Notes under the pieces: model-generated
What the model saw: only the letters and a program-made list of their open reading frames with translations
What the model was told of the DNA's origin: nothing
Databases searched by the model: none
Shown here: positions 1-8,035 of the stretch, in pieces
Position numbering within the stretch: position 1 is the stretch's first letter
How the letters are laid out: each line of letters starts with the position of its first letter
Program-made: the position numbers and the translations under genes
Assembly: GCF_902459645.1 (NCBI RefSeq)
Contig: NZ_CABPSK010000001.1
Coordinates: forward strand, 1,178,001 to 1,242,000
Direction: 5' to 3'
DNA length: 64,000 nt
DNA from: Pandoraea pneumonica
Lineage (GTDB): Bacteria; Pseudomonadota; Gammaproteobacteria; Burkholderiales; Burkholderiaceae

Positions 1-127
1 GTGCCGCGAAGGCGACATTCTGGCGCGCGCCGCGTGCCTTATGGCGCGGATACAACACCGACACTCGTCAAATGGCGAAAGTGTTAGAGTTGTCGCCGGT
101 ATTCACCACCTCTCAAGGGAAACACAC

Positions 128-406
128 ATGAACAAACAGGAACTGATCGACGCCGTCGCTGGTGTTACGGGTGCAAGCAAGGCTCAAACCGGCGAAACCA
201 TCGACGCTCTGCTCGAGACCGTCAAGAAGGCAGTCGCAAAGGGTGACGCGGTTCAGTTGATCGGCTTCGGCTCGTTCGGTTCGGGCAAGCGCGCTGCGCG
301 TACCGGCCGCAACCCGAAGACCGGCGAAGCGATCAAGATCCCGGCTGCCAAGACCGTGAAGTTCACGGCTGGCAAGGCGTTCAAGGACGCTGTGAACAAG
401 AAGTAA
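128..406 (+). CDS. hupB: HU family DNA-binding protein
   Basis: A 92-residue protein of the HU/IHF histone-like family, which binds and bends DNA as a small dimer in the nucleoid. It begins [11 protein letters not shown] and carries the family's beta-arm signature [19 protein letters not shown] at about residues 46-64, followed by the lysine-rich end of the fold. The length is that of ordinary HU proteins (about 90 residues). The ATG at 128 is preceded by AAGGGAA at a normal distance. An upstream in-frame start would add 29 residues with no family resemblance. A strong terminator follows directly, so the gene is probably monocistronic on its 3' side. Which HU paralogue it is cannot be decided here. 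Confidence 0.95.
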   Translation: MNKQELIDAVAGVTGASKAQTGETIDALLETVKKAVAKGDAVQLIGFGSFGSGKRAARTGRNPKTGEAIKIPAAKTVKFTAGKAFKDAVNKK

Positions 407-420
407 AGCCAGTTGCGCGC

Positions 421-451
421 AGGCCGGCCTTCGGGCCGGCCTATCTTTTTT
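421..451 (+). terminator. Rho-independent terminator of the HU gene
   Basis: A perfect 9-bp GC stem (421-429 with 434-442), a TTCG tetraloop and a following T-rich tract lie 14 bp after the HU stop codon. Confidence 0.9.
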
Positions 452-674
452 GCCTGCGCTGCCGGTCTCCGGTTTGCAGCAAAAAGATACGTCTCACGTC
501 ACCCTCTCGCGAGGACCACGACTGATGTGAGCTGCGCGCCTCGCGGGTGTCCAGCGCCGAATCACTTCGGGAACCGGGCGCCCGCGTTAGCACTGCCGCC
601 GCCTTCCCTGGCGATACCCGATTGCCCTGCCCCACGTAATATCTTCCGACTCTCTTGGCCTAGCGACCTATGCT

Positions 675-1715
675 ATGGTGCGTGACATGACACGCGAGAC
701 GTCTGCGGCCAGCGCCGCCACCCCCGAGAATTCCTCGCAATCTGCGCGACCTGCTGCGGACATCGGCTCACGGCTCGATACCGGACAGATGCGCCGAATG
801 CCCGCGTCACGCCTGCTCGTCACACTTGCCGCCGAAACGATCGCCCAGTGGCCGACGCTCTCGACTGCTCATTCAGCTTCAACTCGTGGTGGCGACGTCA
901 TCGCACCCGAGGCCATCCATCATCTGCGAATTGCCACACGTCGCCTGCGCGCGCTCATCGATGTCTTCGCGCCATGGCTGAAGCCTCGCTGGCATCGCAA
1001 GCTCAAACAAGAATTGCACTGGCTGAGTCATGCCATGGGACCGGCGCGCGATGCCGACGTCCTGGCCACGACCACGTTGCCCGCGTTGCGCACAGAACAT
1101 CCCGACATCGACTGGCCTGCGGTGGATGCCTACGTGGCCAAGCTACGCAGCGACGCCCACAGCCAAGCCGACGAGGCACTGCTAAGCGAGCGTCAGGTGG
1201 CGTTGCATCGATTGTTGCGACGCGCGTTCGGCATCGACGAGCAGGGATATACGGATGTGCAGGCGGCCAAAGCGCTGCGACGCCCGTCGCGGACACCGGG
1301 CAAGCGGCCGCGCGCGATGGCCAAGCACGCACGTGACGTGATTCGCGTGCGCTACATTGCGTTATTTCCGGATTGTCGCCAGTTGGCGATGCTCGACACC
1401 GATCAATTGCACGCATTGCGCGTGCGGATCAAAAAGGCCCGTTACAGCGCCGAAGCGTTGACGCCGTGGTTGCGCAAGGCAATACGCACGCCCTATCAGG
1501 ACACCTTGCGTGCCGCGCAAAACTTGCTCGGCCAACTCAACGATGCGGTGGTCGCGCAGCAGGCCTGCGAGGCGATGCCGCTCTCGCAAGCCCAGCGCGA
1601 CGTACTGACCGGACGCCTCGACACCTTCATCGTGAACGCGACGAGTCGCGCCGCCCACGTGCTGTGCCGACTGCCCGATGCGGAATCGCTCGAGCGCGGC
1701 ATTCGCAAACGCTAA
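675..1715 (+). CDS. CHAD domain-containing protein
   Basis: A 346-residue protein with a CHAD (conserved histidine alpha-helical) domain over about residues 65-340. Visible hallmarks are the helix HHLRIATRRLRALIDVF near residue 77, the HWLSHAMGPARDADVL stretch near 115, and HALRVRIKKARYSAE near 245; each carries the conserved basic and histidine residues. CHAD domains bind polyphosphate and occur alone or fused to CYTH triphosphatase domains. No CYTH domain is present. The first 60 residues are Ala/Ser/Thr-rich and probably disordered. ATG 675 is used; ATG 687 is equally possible because neither has a clear ribosome-binding site. The gene is convergent with the metal ATPase. Confidence 0.85.
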   Translation: MVRDMTRETSAASAATPENSSQSARPAADIGSRLDTGQMRRMPASRLLVTLAAETIAQWPTLSTAHSASTRGGDVIAPEAIHHLRIATRRLRALIDVFAPWLKPRWHRKLKQELHWLSHAMGPARDADVLATTTLPALRTEHPDIDWPAVDAYVAKLRSDAHSQADEALLSERQVALHRLLRRAFGIDEQGYTDVQAAKALRRPSRTPGKRPRAMAKHARDVIRVRYIALFPDCRQLAMLDTDQLHALRVRIKKARYSAEALTPWLRKAIRTPYQDTLRAAQNLLGQLNDAVVAQQACEAMPLSQAQRDVLTGRLDTFIVNATSRAAHVLCRLPDAESLERGIRKR

Positions 1716-1734
1716 CGCTCAGAGAAAGGCGAAA

Positions 1735-1758
1735 CGCCGCCGGGTTTCCCCGTCGGCG
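1735..1758 (-). terminator. Possible terminator between CHAD and metal ATPase genes
   Basis: A stem of 5+4 bp with one mismatch (1735-1744 with 1749-1758, TTTC loop) sits in the convergent gap. On the minus strand it is followed by a moderately T-rich stretch, so it would serve the ATPase gene. The tract is imperfect. Confidence 0.35.
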
Positions 1759-1785
1759 TCGGCCCTACCAGCTACCGGCAGCACA

Positions 1786-4275
1786 TCACTGCGCGGTTCG
1801 CGCACGCAGCAACCGCATGCCATTGGCAATCACCAGCAGGCTCGCGCCCACGTCGGCAAACACCGCCATCCACAGCGACGCCGCCCCCACCACCGCCAGT
1901 GCGAAGAACACCGCCTTGATGCCGAGTGCGATCGCGATGTTCTGCTTGAGTACCGTCGCCGAGCGCCGTGAAAGGGCCAGAAACGCGGGCAATTTGCGCA
2001 GATCGTCGTCCATCAGGGTGACGTCGGCGGTCTCCAGCGCGCTGTCGGTGCCGGTGACGCCCATCGCAAAACCCACATCGGCGGCGGCCAAGGCCGGGGC
2101 ATCGTTGATGCCGTCGCCCACCATACCGACGTGGCCGAATTCCGCACGCAACGCCGTAATGGCTTGCCACTTGTCTTCCGGCAGCATCTCGGCGCGCACG
2201 TCGCTCACACCGGCTTGCTCGCCGATGACCTGCGCCGTCGCCCGGTTGTCGCCGGTCAGCATCACCGTACGAATGCCCATCTTCGCCAGCGCTGCCAACG
2301 CTTCACGGCTTTCTTCGCGCAACGTATCGGCCACGGCCAGCACTGCCAAGGCTTGTGTTTCGCTCGCCAACACAATGGCCGTGCGTGCCTGCGCTTCGAG
2401 ACGGGTCAACTCCGCTTCGACCGTCGCATTGCACACGCCAAGCGACTCGATGAGGCGATGGTTGCCGAGGTAGTACAGCGTCTGCCCGATGCGGCCTTTC
2501 ACGCCCATGCCCGGCAACGCTTCGAAATCGGTCACCGCAGGCAACGGGCCCAGACCTGCGGCTTGATAGCCGTCGACCACCGCGCGGGCAATCGGGTGCG
2601 TCGTTTGCGCGTCGAGCGCGGCGGCTAGCGTCAGCACGTCGTTACGCGCCGTATCCGTGGTTGCGCCGAGCGGCACCACATCGGTTAGATGCGGCTCGCC
2701 CCGGGTGAGCGTTCCCGTCTTATCGAGCGCCACCGCGCGAATCAGCCGACCACTTTCCAGAAACGCCCCACCCTTGATCAGAATGCCGGCGCGCGCGGCG
2801 GCGGTCAGACCGCTCACTACGGTGACCGGCGTCGAAATCACCAGCGCACACGGGCAAGCGATCACGAGCATCACCAGCGCTTTGTAAATCCACGGCGTCC
2901 AAGCAAGTCCGAAGGCCAACGGCGGCACGATGGCGACCAGCAGCGCGCAGAGCACCACGACCGGCGTGTAGATGCGCGAGAACTTGTCGACGAAGCGCTG
3001 CGTCGGCGAGCGCTGCTGTTGCGCCGTCTCCACGATGCGAACGATGCGTGCCAGCGTGGTATCGCCCGGCGCCACGCTCGTGCGGTACACGATCAGGCCG
3101 CTTTCGTTGATGCTGCCTGCGAAGACGTCGTCGCCAACGGTCTTGTCGACGGGAACGCTCTCGCCGGTGATCGACGCCTGATTGAGGGCCGAACTGCCCT
3201 GCTCGATCACGCCGTCGATCGCAATCCGCTCGCCCGGACGGGCGCGCACACGCGCACCGATGCTCAAGGCAGCGACAGGTTGGTCGGCCCAGCTGCCGTC
3301 TGGTTGTTCAACCGAGGCCACGTCCGGCGCCAAGCGCATTAGCGCTTCGACGGCACGGCGGGCGCGCGTGAGCGACGCCGCTTCGAGTTTCTCCGAGATG
3401 GCGAACAGCACGATGACCATCGCGGCCTCCGGCCATTGGCCGATGGCGAGCGCGCCGATCACAGCGAGCGACATCAAGAAGTGGATGTTCAACGTGAAAT
3501 GGCGCAGCGCAATCCAGCCCTTCTTGAGCGTGGGCAGACCGCACAACGCGATGGCTGCCACGACGATGGCACCGACCCACGGGCTGTGTTCGGGCACGCC
3601 CGACCAGACGGCCGCTTCACTGGCCGCAGCCAGCACGCCCCCGGCGATCAGCCGTGCGACGTCGCCTTTGCGGCTTGCGGGCGGCGGTGCAGCATTTGCA
3701 GCATCGCCGGTGAGCGGCACCGGCGTCATGCCGAGCTTACGCAGGGTGTCGGCCACGGTATCGCTCTGGCGGCTGACTTCCGCCTCGGACGCCTTGGCAC
3801 CGAACACGACCGTCAACTCGCGCTTGAGCAGGTTGAAATACAGGGTGTCGATGCCCGGCTGGCGCTCCAACTGGTCGCGGATGAGGCGCTCTTCGGTCGG
3901 GCAATCCATCTGATCGATGCGAAAGCGCGCCTGCGGGGCGTCGGTCGCCGGGGCCACCGCCTGAGGCATCAAGCTGGCCGGGTCGGCGCAGCACGCCGAG
4001 GCGTCATGCGCGTGGCCGTGATCGTGGGCGTGCGAATGCGCGCCAGCCGCCGTGTCATGGCGGTGATCGTGTCCGTGATCGTGCCCGTGGTCGTGAGAAT
4101 GGTCGTCGCGACGGGCCTGAGCCCCATGGTTGTGCGTCTGCTCATGCGCATGGGCGTGGGCGTCGCGCTTTCCGCGCCCATGATCGTCATGCGAATGGGT
4201 ATGCTCGGGGCCGTGCGCGTGGTCACACACCGCCTCCGGGGCCGCCCGGCGGGCCGGATCCGAGGGATTGGGCAT
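1786..4275 (-). CDS. cadA: Heavy-metal-translocating P1B-type ATPase (Zn/Cd/Pb)
   Basis: An inner-membrane ATPase of 829 residues that exports soft divalent metals. From the N-terminus there is a very His-rich region (about residues 18-95, many HDHGH and HSHAH units), then a metal-binding domain with QMDCPTEE near residue 125, and eight expected membrane segments. The P1B metal motif IACPCAL is near residue 473. The actuator motif ITGES is near 370, the phosphorylation motif DKTGTLT near 517, THPIA near 558 and VGDGINDAP near 720. The CPC motif with DCPTEE type N-domain points to Zn/Cd/Pb rather than Cu. ATG 4275 is chosen because AGGAG lies five bases upstream; a GTG at 4281 lies on top of that site. 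It is transcribed divergently from its MerR-type regulator. Confidence 0.93.
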   Translation of the reverse strand: MPNPSDPARRAAPEAVCDHAHGPEHTHSHDDHGRGKRDAHAHAHEQTHNHGAQARRDDHSHDHGHDHGHDHRHDTAAGAHSHAHDHGHAHDASACCADPASLMPQAVAPATDAPQARFRIDQMDCPTEERLIRDQLERQPGIDTLYFNLLKRELTVVFGAKASEAEVSRQSDTVADTLRKLGMTPVPLTGDAANAAPPPASRKGDVARLIAGGVLAAASEAAVWSGVPEHSPWVGAIVVAAIALCGLPTLKKGWIALRHFTLNIHFLMSLAVIGALAIGQWPEAAMVIVLFAISEKLEAASLTRARRAVEALMRLAPDVASVEQPDGSWADQPVAALSIGARVRARPGERIAIDGVIEQGSSALNQASITGESVPVDKTVGDDVFAGSINESGLIVYRTSVAPGDTTLARIVRIVETAQQQRSPTQRFVDKFSRIYTPVVVLCALLVAIVPPLAFGLAWTPWIYKALVMLVIACPCALVISTPVTVVSGLTAAARAGILIKGGAFLESGRLIRAVALDKTGTLTRGEPHLTDVVPLGATTDTARNDVLTLAAALDAQTTHPIARAVVDGYQAAGLGPLPAVTDFEALPGMGVKGRIGQTLYYLGNHRLIESLGVCNATVEAELTRLEAQARTAIVLASETQALAVLAVADTLREESREALAALAKMGIRTVMLTGDNRATAQVIGEQAGVSDVRAEMLPEDKWQAITALRAEFGHVGMVGDGINDAPALAAADVGFAMGVTGTDSALETADVTLMDDDLRKLPAFLALSRRSATVLKQNIAIALGIKAVFFALAVVGAASLWMAVFADVGASLLVIANGMRLLRARTAQ

Positions 4276-4310
4276 GTTCACTCCTGGTTACGTGATTCGT
4301 GTTACTCTCT

Positions 4311-4341
4311 ATTCAAAACCCTGTAGTCACTACGGAGTCAA
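4311..4341 (-). promoter_or_regulatory. MerR-family metal-responsive promoter and operator for the ATPase
   Basis: Read on the minus strand, TTGACT (4341-4336) and TTGAAT (4316-4311) are separated by exactly 19 bp. The over-long spacer is the known signature of MerR-activated promoters, and it holds the imperfect palindrome ACTCCGTAGT / ACTACAGGGT (4338-4318). The arrangement closely matches the known PbrR/CadR promoter layout. The -35 element ends three bases before the regulator's ATG, so bound regulator would also cover its own start region. Confidence 0.85.
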
Positions 4342-4343
4342 GC

Positions 4344-4814
4344 ATGAAAATCGGTGAACTGGCGCGTGCGGCCGAGACCGACGTCGAAACTATCCGTTAT
4401 TACGAGCGGGCGGGCCTGTTGGCCGCGCCGCCGCGTACTGACGGGGGTTATCGCACCTACGGCACGGAACATTTGGAAGCGTTGCGCTTCATCCGCCATT
4501 GCCGCTCGCTCGATATGCCGCTGGCCGACGCCAAACGGCTGGGCGAACTCGCGCACGACACGACCGTGACCTGCGAGGACGCCAATCAGTTGATCGAAGC
4601 GCATCTGACGCGCGTGCACGCCCGCATTCACGAATTGCAGGCACTCGAGCAACAGTTGTTGCATTTGCAGGCCCAATGTCAGAGCCGTCACGACACGAGC
4701 GATTGCGGCATTCTGCGCGCGCTGATGCAAGGCGCGCATGGCGAAGCTTGCGCCTGTCACAACGACACCGATCCGATCGCGGTCGAGTGTGAGCACGATC
4801 ACCAACACGCGTAA
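4344..4814 (+). CDS. cadR: Cd(II)/Pb(II)-responsive MerR-family regulator
   Basis: A 156-residue MerR-type activator that opens the divergent ATPase promoter when metal is bound. The N-terminal winged helix is clear (MKIGELARAAETDVETIRYY, ERAGLL, GYRTYG). A dimerisation helix follows, and cysteines fall at 77, 112 and 121, which is the spacing seen in the CadR/PbrR branch. The tail is Cys/His-rich (EACACHND near residue 135, then ECEHDHQHA). The partner is a CPC-type ATPase, which agrees with Cd/Pb/Zn sensing. The closest alternative is a ZntR-type zinc sensor; the cysteine pattern favours CadR. Confidence 0.9.
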   Translation: MKIGELARAAETDVETIRYYERAGLLAAPPRTDGGYRTYGTEHLEALRFIRHCRSLDMPLADAKRLGELAHDTTVTCEDANQLIEAHLTRVHARIHELQALEQQLLHLQAQCQSRHDTSDCGILRALMQGAHGEACACHNDTDPIAVECEHDHQHA

Positions 4815-5118
4815 TCGTGTTTGCCGCGTTTGCGGCGTCTCCCGCCCTCCCGCCCTCACCTCACGCCACTTTGCGCGCACAACCGGCACCGTTTCGACGC
4901 ATGCCGGTGCGCGCATTGCGTTGAACGCCGCGATGATTGTGATGAATCGTGGGTTTGCAACCTGAAACACGGGCAAACCTGCATGTTTTCTATACAATGT
5001 CCCGGCACGTTTCACGCAGCTAATCTTTCATAGCGTTTTAACGACGTTCGTTCACTGTTTTAAAGACGTGTCGATATGTCGTAATCCGTCCTAATTTTTC
5101 CCATTTGCCGGAGACCTT
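4815..5118 (+). other. Intergenic region upstream of the SQR-like gene
   Basis: These 304 bases hold no credible gene. A TATACAAT box lies at about 4991-4998 without a convincing -35 partner. A perfect inverted repeat, AACGA-CGT-TCGTT, lies at 5040-5052. Confidence 0.5.
5040..5052. promoter_or_regulatory. Inverted repeat, candidate operator for the SQR-like gene
   Basis: AACGA and TCGTT form a perfect palindrome around CGT, 67 bp before the start codon of the flavoprotein. Its size fits a dimeric repressor site, but no regulator gene adjoins it; this is a weak, position-based call. Confidence 0.25.
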
Positions 5119-6384
5119 ATGTCCAGCGACGTATCCGCTACGCCTACTCCAGTGACGGAGCACAGCGCCGACATCGTCATCATGGGCGCCGGCGCAGCAG
5201 GCATTTCCGTGGCAGCCAGCCTGCGCCGCCGCCGCCCGTCGCTCTCGATCACGATCGTCGATCCGGCCGACACGCATTACTATCAGCCCGCCTGGACGCT
5301 CGTCGGCGCCGGTGAGTTCGACCAGGCGCGCACGGCACGCCCCATGGCGAGCGTCATCCCGGAAGGTGTCACGTGGCTGCAAGCCGCCGTCACCGCGTTC
5401 GCCCCCGATCATCAGCAAGTCTTGCTCTCCGATGGCCGCCGTCTGGCTTATCGCTATCTGATCGTCGCCCCGGGTCTGCAACTGAACTGGGAAGCCATCG
5501 ACGGCCTGAGCGAAACGCTCGGGCGCAATGGCGTCACGTCGAACTATCGCTTCGACCTCGCCCCTTACACGTGGTCGCTGGTGCGGGAATTCTCCGGCGG
5601 CAATGCGCTGTTCACGCAGCCGCCCATGCCCATCAAATGCGCCGGTGCCCCGCAAAAAGCGATGTATCTGTCGGCCGATACGTGGCGCTCACGCGGCGTG
5701 CTCGATAAGACGAAGATCGAGTTTCACCTCGTCGCCCCGGCACTCTTCGGCGTGAAGGACTACATCCCGGCGCTCATGGAATACGTGAAGCGCTACAACA
5801 TCTCGCTCAATCACCTCTCGCATCTGCGCGCCGTCGATGGCGAGCGCCGTGTGGCGCGTTTCGAAATCTTCGACGCCGACGGTCAATCGCAATTCGTCGA
5901 CAAGCCGTTCGATCTGCTGCACGTAGTGCCGCCGCAAAGTGCACCCGACGTGCTGCGTGCGAGCCCGCTGGCCGACGCCGCAGGCTGGTGCGAAGTCGAC
6001 CACGCGACGCTGCGCCACCCGCGCTTTGCCAACGTCTTCGGATTGGGCGATGCCATCTCGGCCCCCAATGCCAAGACCGCTGCCGCTGCCCGCAAGCAGG
6101 CGGTGGTCGTCGCCGAAAACTTGCTAGCGGCGATGGATGGCCGGCCGCTGCCCTTGCATTACGACGGGTATGGCGCGTGTCCGCTCACGGTCGAGCACGG
6201 CAAGATCGTGCTAGCCGAGTTCGGTTATGGCGGCAAGCTGCTGCCGACGTTCCCGATCGATGGCACGCACGCCAACCGTTTTGCGTGGGTTTTAAAGAAA
6301 TACGTGCTGCCCAAGGTGTATTGGGATTACATGTTGCGTGGCCGTGAGTGGCTGGCGCAACCCAGCCGCCCGGGCCATAGGTGA
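5119..6384 (+). CDS. sqr: FAD-dependent oxidoreductase, sulfide:quinone oxidoreductase type
   Basis: A 421-residue flavoprotein resembling type II sulfide:quinone oxidoreductases, which oxidise sulfide to bound polysulfide and pass electrons to quinone at the membrane. The N-terminal Rossmann motif IMGAGAAGISVA (about residues 21-32) binds FAD, and HYYQPAWTLVGAG near 54 is typical of the group. Two cysteines match the active-site pair of type II enzymes: C174 in PIKCAGAPQK and C354 in YGACPLTVEHG. A second FAD-contacting segment is FGLGDAISAPNAKTA near 309. The third cysteine of type I enzymes is not seen. No other sulfur gene adjoins it. A more general NADH dehydrogenase-like role cannot be excluded. 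Confidence 0.8.
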   Translation: MSSDVSATPTPVTEHSADIVIMGAGAAGISVAASLRRRRPSLSITIVDPADTHYYQPAWTLVGAGEFDQARTARPMASVIPEGVTWLQAAVTAFAPDHQQVLLSDGRRLAYRYLIVAPGLQLNWEAIDGLSETLGRNGVTSNYRFDLAPYTWSLVREFSGGNALFTQPPMPIKCAGAPQKAMYLSADTWRSRGVLDKTKIEFHLVAPALFGVKDYIPALMEYVKRYNISLNHLSHLRAVDGERRVARFEIFDADGQSQFVDKPFDLLHVVPPQSAPDVLRASPLADAAGWCEVDHATLRHPRFANVFGLGDAISAPNAKTAAAARKQAVVVAENLLAAMDGRPLPLHYDGYGACPLTVEHGKIVLAEFGYGGKLLPTFPIDGTHANRFAWVLKKYVLPKVYWDYMLRGREWLAQPSRPGHR

Positions 6385-6694
6385 AACCCGGACTTAATTT
6401 TTAAAGTCAGGTGCCGTTAAAGGTCAAAGGACCCGGTTTTCGCAGCCGGGAACGAGCTTCTAGTCGGGCCACGCCTTGCGCGCGGTCTGCCGGAAACCGG
6501 GGGGTGCCTCGCATGGGGCTGCCAATGCATCGCCCGTCACCGGCCGACACATTTACGCGTCTTATGCAGAACATGATTCAAGGGTTTTCTGGCGGCACGA
6601 CCTGTTCGACGCGTGGGTTTCACCGGCGCGCAAGCGCGACACGCGAGAATGACTCACGTTCAACCGTACGGGCGACGTCTGCCTGCCTGCCGAG
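6385..6694 (+). other. Intergenic region upstream of the EAL gene
   Basis: These 310 bases show no supported gene, no terminator with a T-tract and no recognisable promoter. A short GC-rich inverted repeat (CCCGG ... CCGGG) occurs near 6430-6448. Confidence 0.5.
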
Positions 6695-8029
6695 ATGAAC
6701 GATACCAACGCGCTACGCCGGCAAGTCGTTCTGGCCGATCTGTTGCTGGATCGCCAGCGGCTCCTGCGCGCCCTCAGTCTCGAGCTGCGCACACCCAGCC
6801 CGCCCGGCAGCCACAGTGCCCTCGTGGTGCTGCATGTCGGGCGCGGTCAGCGCACCGCCACCAACCAGCACGCCATTTCCGACGCCGATCTGATGGCGAC
6901 CGTCGCCTTTCGCATCGGCTCGCGCATTCGCCGTCGCGACCTGATCGGGCATATCTCCGATCAGCAGATTGCCGTGCTGTTGCGTGACCTCGGCAGCCGC
7001 GAAGCCGCCGTGCAGATCACCCGCCGTTTCATCCGTGCAGGCGAATCGCCGGTGCCGTGTGGCAACGGCTTGCTGTACCCGATTGTGTCGGCGGGGGTCA
7101 CCCACCTGCCGCAAGTGCCGGTGTGGCCGGCAACGTTGCTCGAACATACGTCCGAGGTGGCCGATCAGGCCATTCGCGAGAGCGCCGCACGCTTTCTCGT
7201 GACCGACGCCCCAAGCGCCCCCACCGAGATCGTCACCCCGCCGGACGACGCCGGTAACGAGCACTATTGGCGCAACGCGATTGGCCGCGCGCTCTCGAGC
7301 TCGGAATTCCGCCTGCACTATCAGCCGCAAATCGACATGCGCACGCACCGGTTGACCGGTCTCGAAGCGCTGATTCGCTGGCAGCGCGACGACGAACTGA
7401 TCATGCCCGGCGAGTTCATCCCGGCCGCAGAGCGTTGCGACGTGATCGGTCCGATTGGCGAGTGGACGTTGCACGAAGCCTGCCGCCAACTCGACCAATG
7501 GCAGACAAACGGCGAGGAATATCCGCGCGTCGCGGTGAATCTTTCGGCCCAGCAGATGCGCGTGCAAACGCTCGAAACCGTGCGCTACGCGCTCAAGCAC
7601 CACCGCGTCCCGCCCGACAAGCTGGAAATCGAGATCACGGAATCGTCGTTGATTTCGCATCTGGACGAAGCCGCCACGCTGATGAACGAGCTCGTCGCGA
7701 TGGGGGTGCGTCTGTCGCTCGACGACTTCGGCACGGGCTATTCCAGCTTCGTGCGCCTGAAGCGCTGGCCGTTCGGCACTGTGAAGATCGACTATCAGTT
7801 TGTCGCCGGTGTGCTGCTCGGCGGCTACGATACCGAGTTGATTCGCGCCATCATCGCCATCGCCCGCAAACTGGAAATCGAGACGGTCGCCGAAGGCGTC
7901 GAGACGAGCGCGCAACGCGATGCGCTTGCCCAACTCGGCTGTCACGCATGGCAGGGGTATCATTGCACACGGCCCTTACCGCCCGGTCACATCGAGACGT
8001 TCATCCGAGACTGGCACGGACGTCTGTAA
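6695..8029 (+). CDS. EAL-domain cyclic-di-GMP phosphodiesterase with degenerate GGDEF
   Basis: A 444-residue cytoplasmic protein. Residues 1-150 look like a GGDEF fold in which the signature is replaced by [12 protein letters not shown], so cyclase activity is not expected. The EAL domain covers about 192-440 and keeps every expected catalytic element: [33 protein letters not shown], the VKID lysine, ETVAEGVET and WQGYHC. It should therefore hydrolyse c-di-GMP to pGpG. The stop codon is followed six bases later, in the same reading frame, by the probable start of a membrane diguanylate cyclase, so the pair likely forms one transcription unit with opposed activities. Confidence 0.88.
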   Translation: MNDTNALRRQVVLADLLLDRQRLLRALSLELRTPSPPGSHSALVVLHVGRGQRTATNQHAISDADLMATVAFRIGSRIRRRDLIGHISDQQIAVLLRDLGSREAAVQITRRFIRAGESPVPCGNGLLYPIVSAGVTHLPQVPVWPATLLEHTSEVADQAIRESAARFLVTDAPSAPTEIVTPPDDAGNEHYWRNAIGRALSSSEFRLHYQPQIDMRTHRLTGLEALIRWQRDDELIMPGEFIPAAERCDVIGPIGEWTLHEACRQLDQWQTNGEEYPRVAVNLSAQQMRVQTLETVRYALKHHRVPPDKLEIEITESSLISHLDEAATLMNELVAMGVRLSLDDFGTGYSSFVRLKRWPFGTVKIDYQFVAGVLLGGYDTELIRAIIAIARKLEIETVAEGVETSAQRDALAQLGCHAWQGYHCTRPLPPGHIETFIRDWHGRL

Positions 8030-8035
8030 TCGTTT

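Noticed and set aside
413-685. A 90-codon frame after the HU gene
   Set aside because: It begins inside the HU terminator region, has no ribosome-binding site and Pro/Arg/Ala-rich chance composition.
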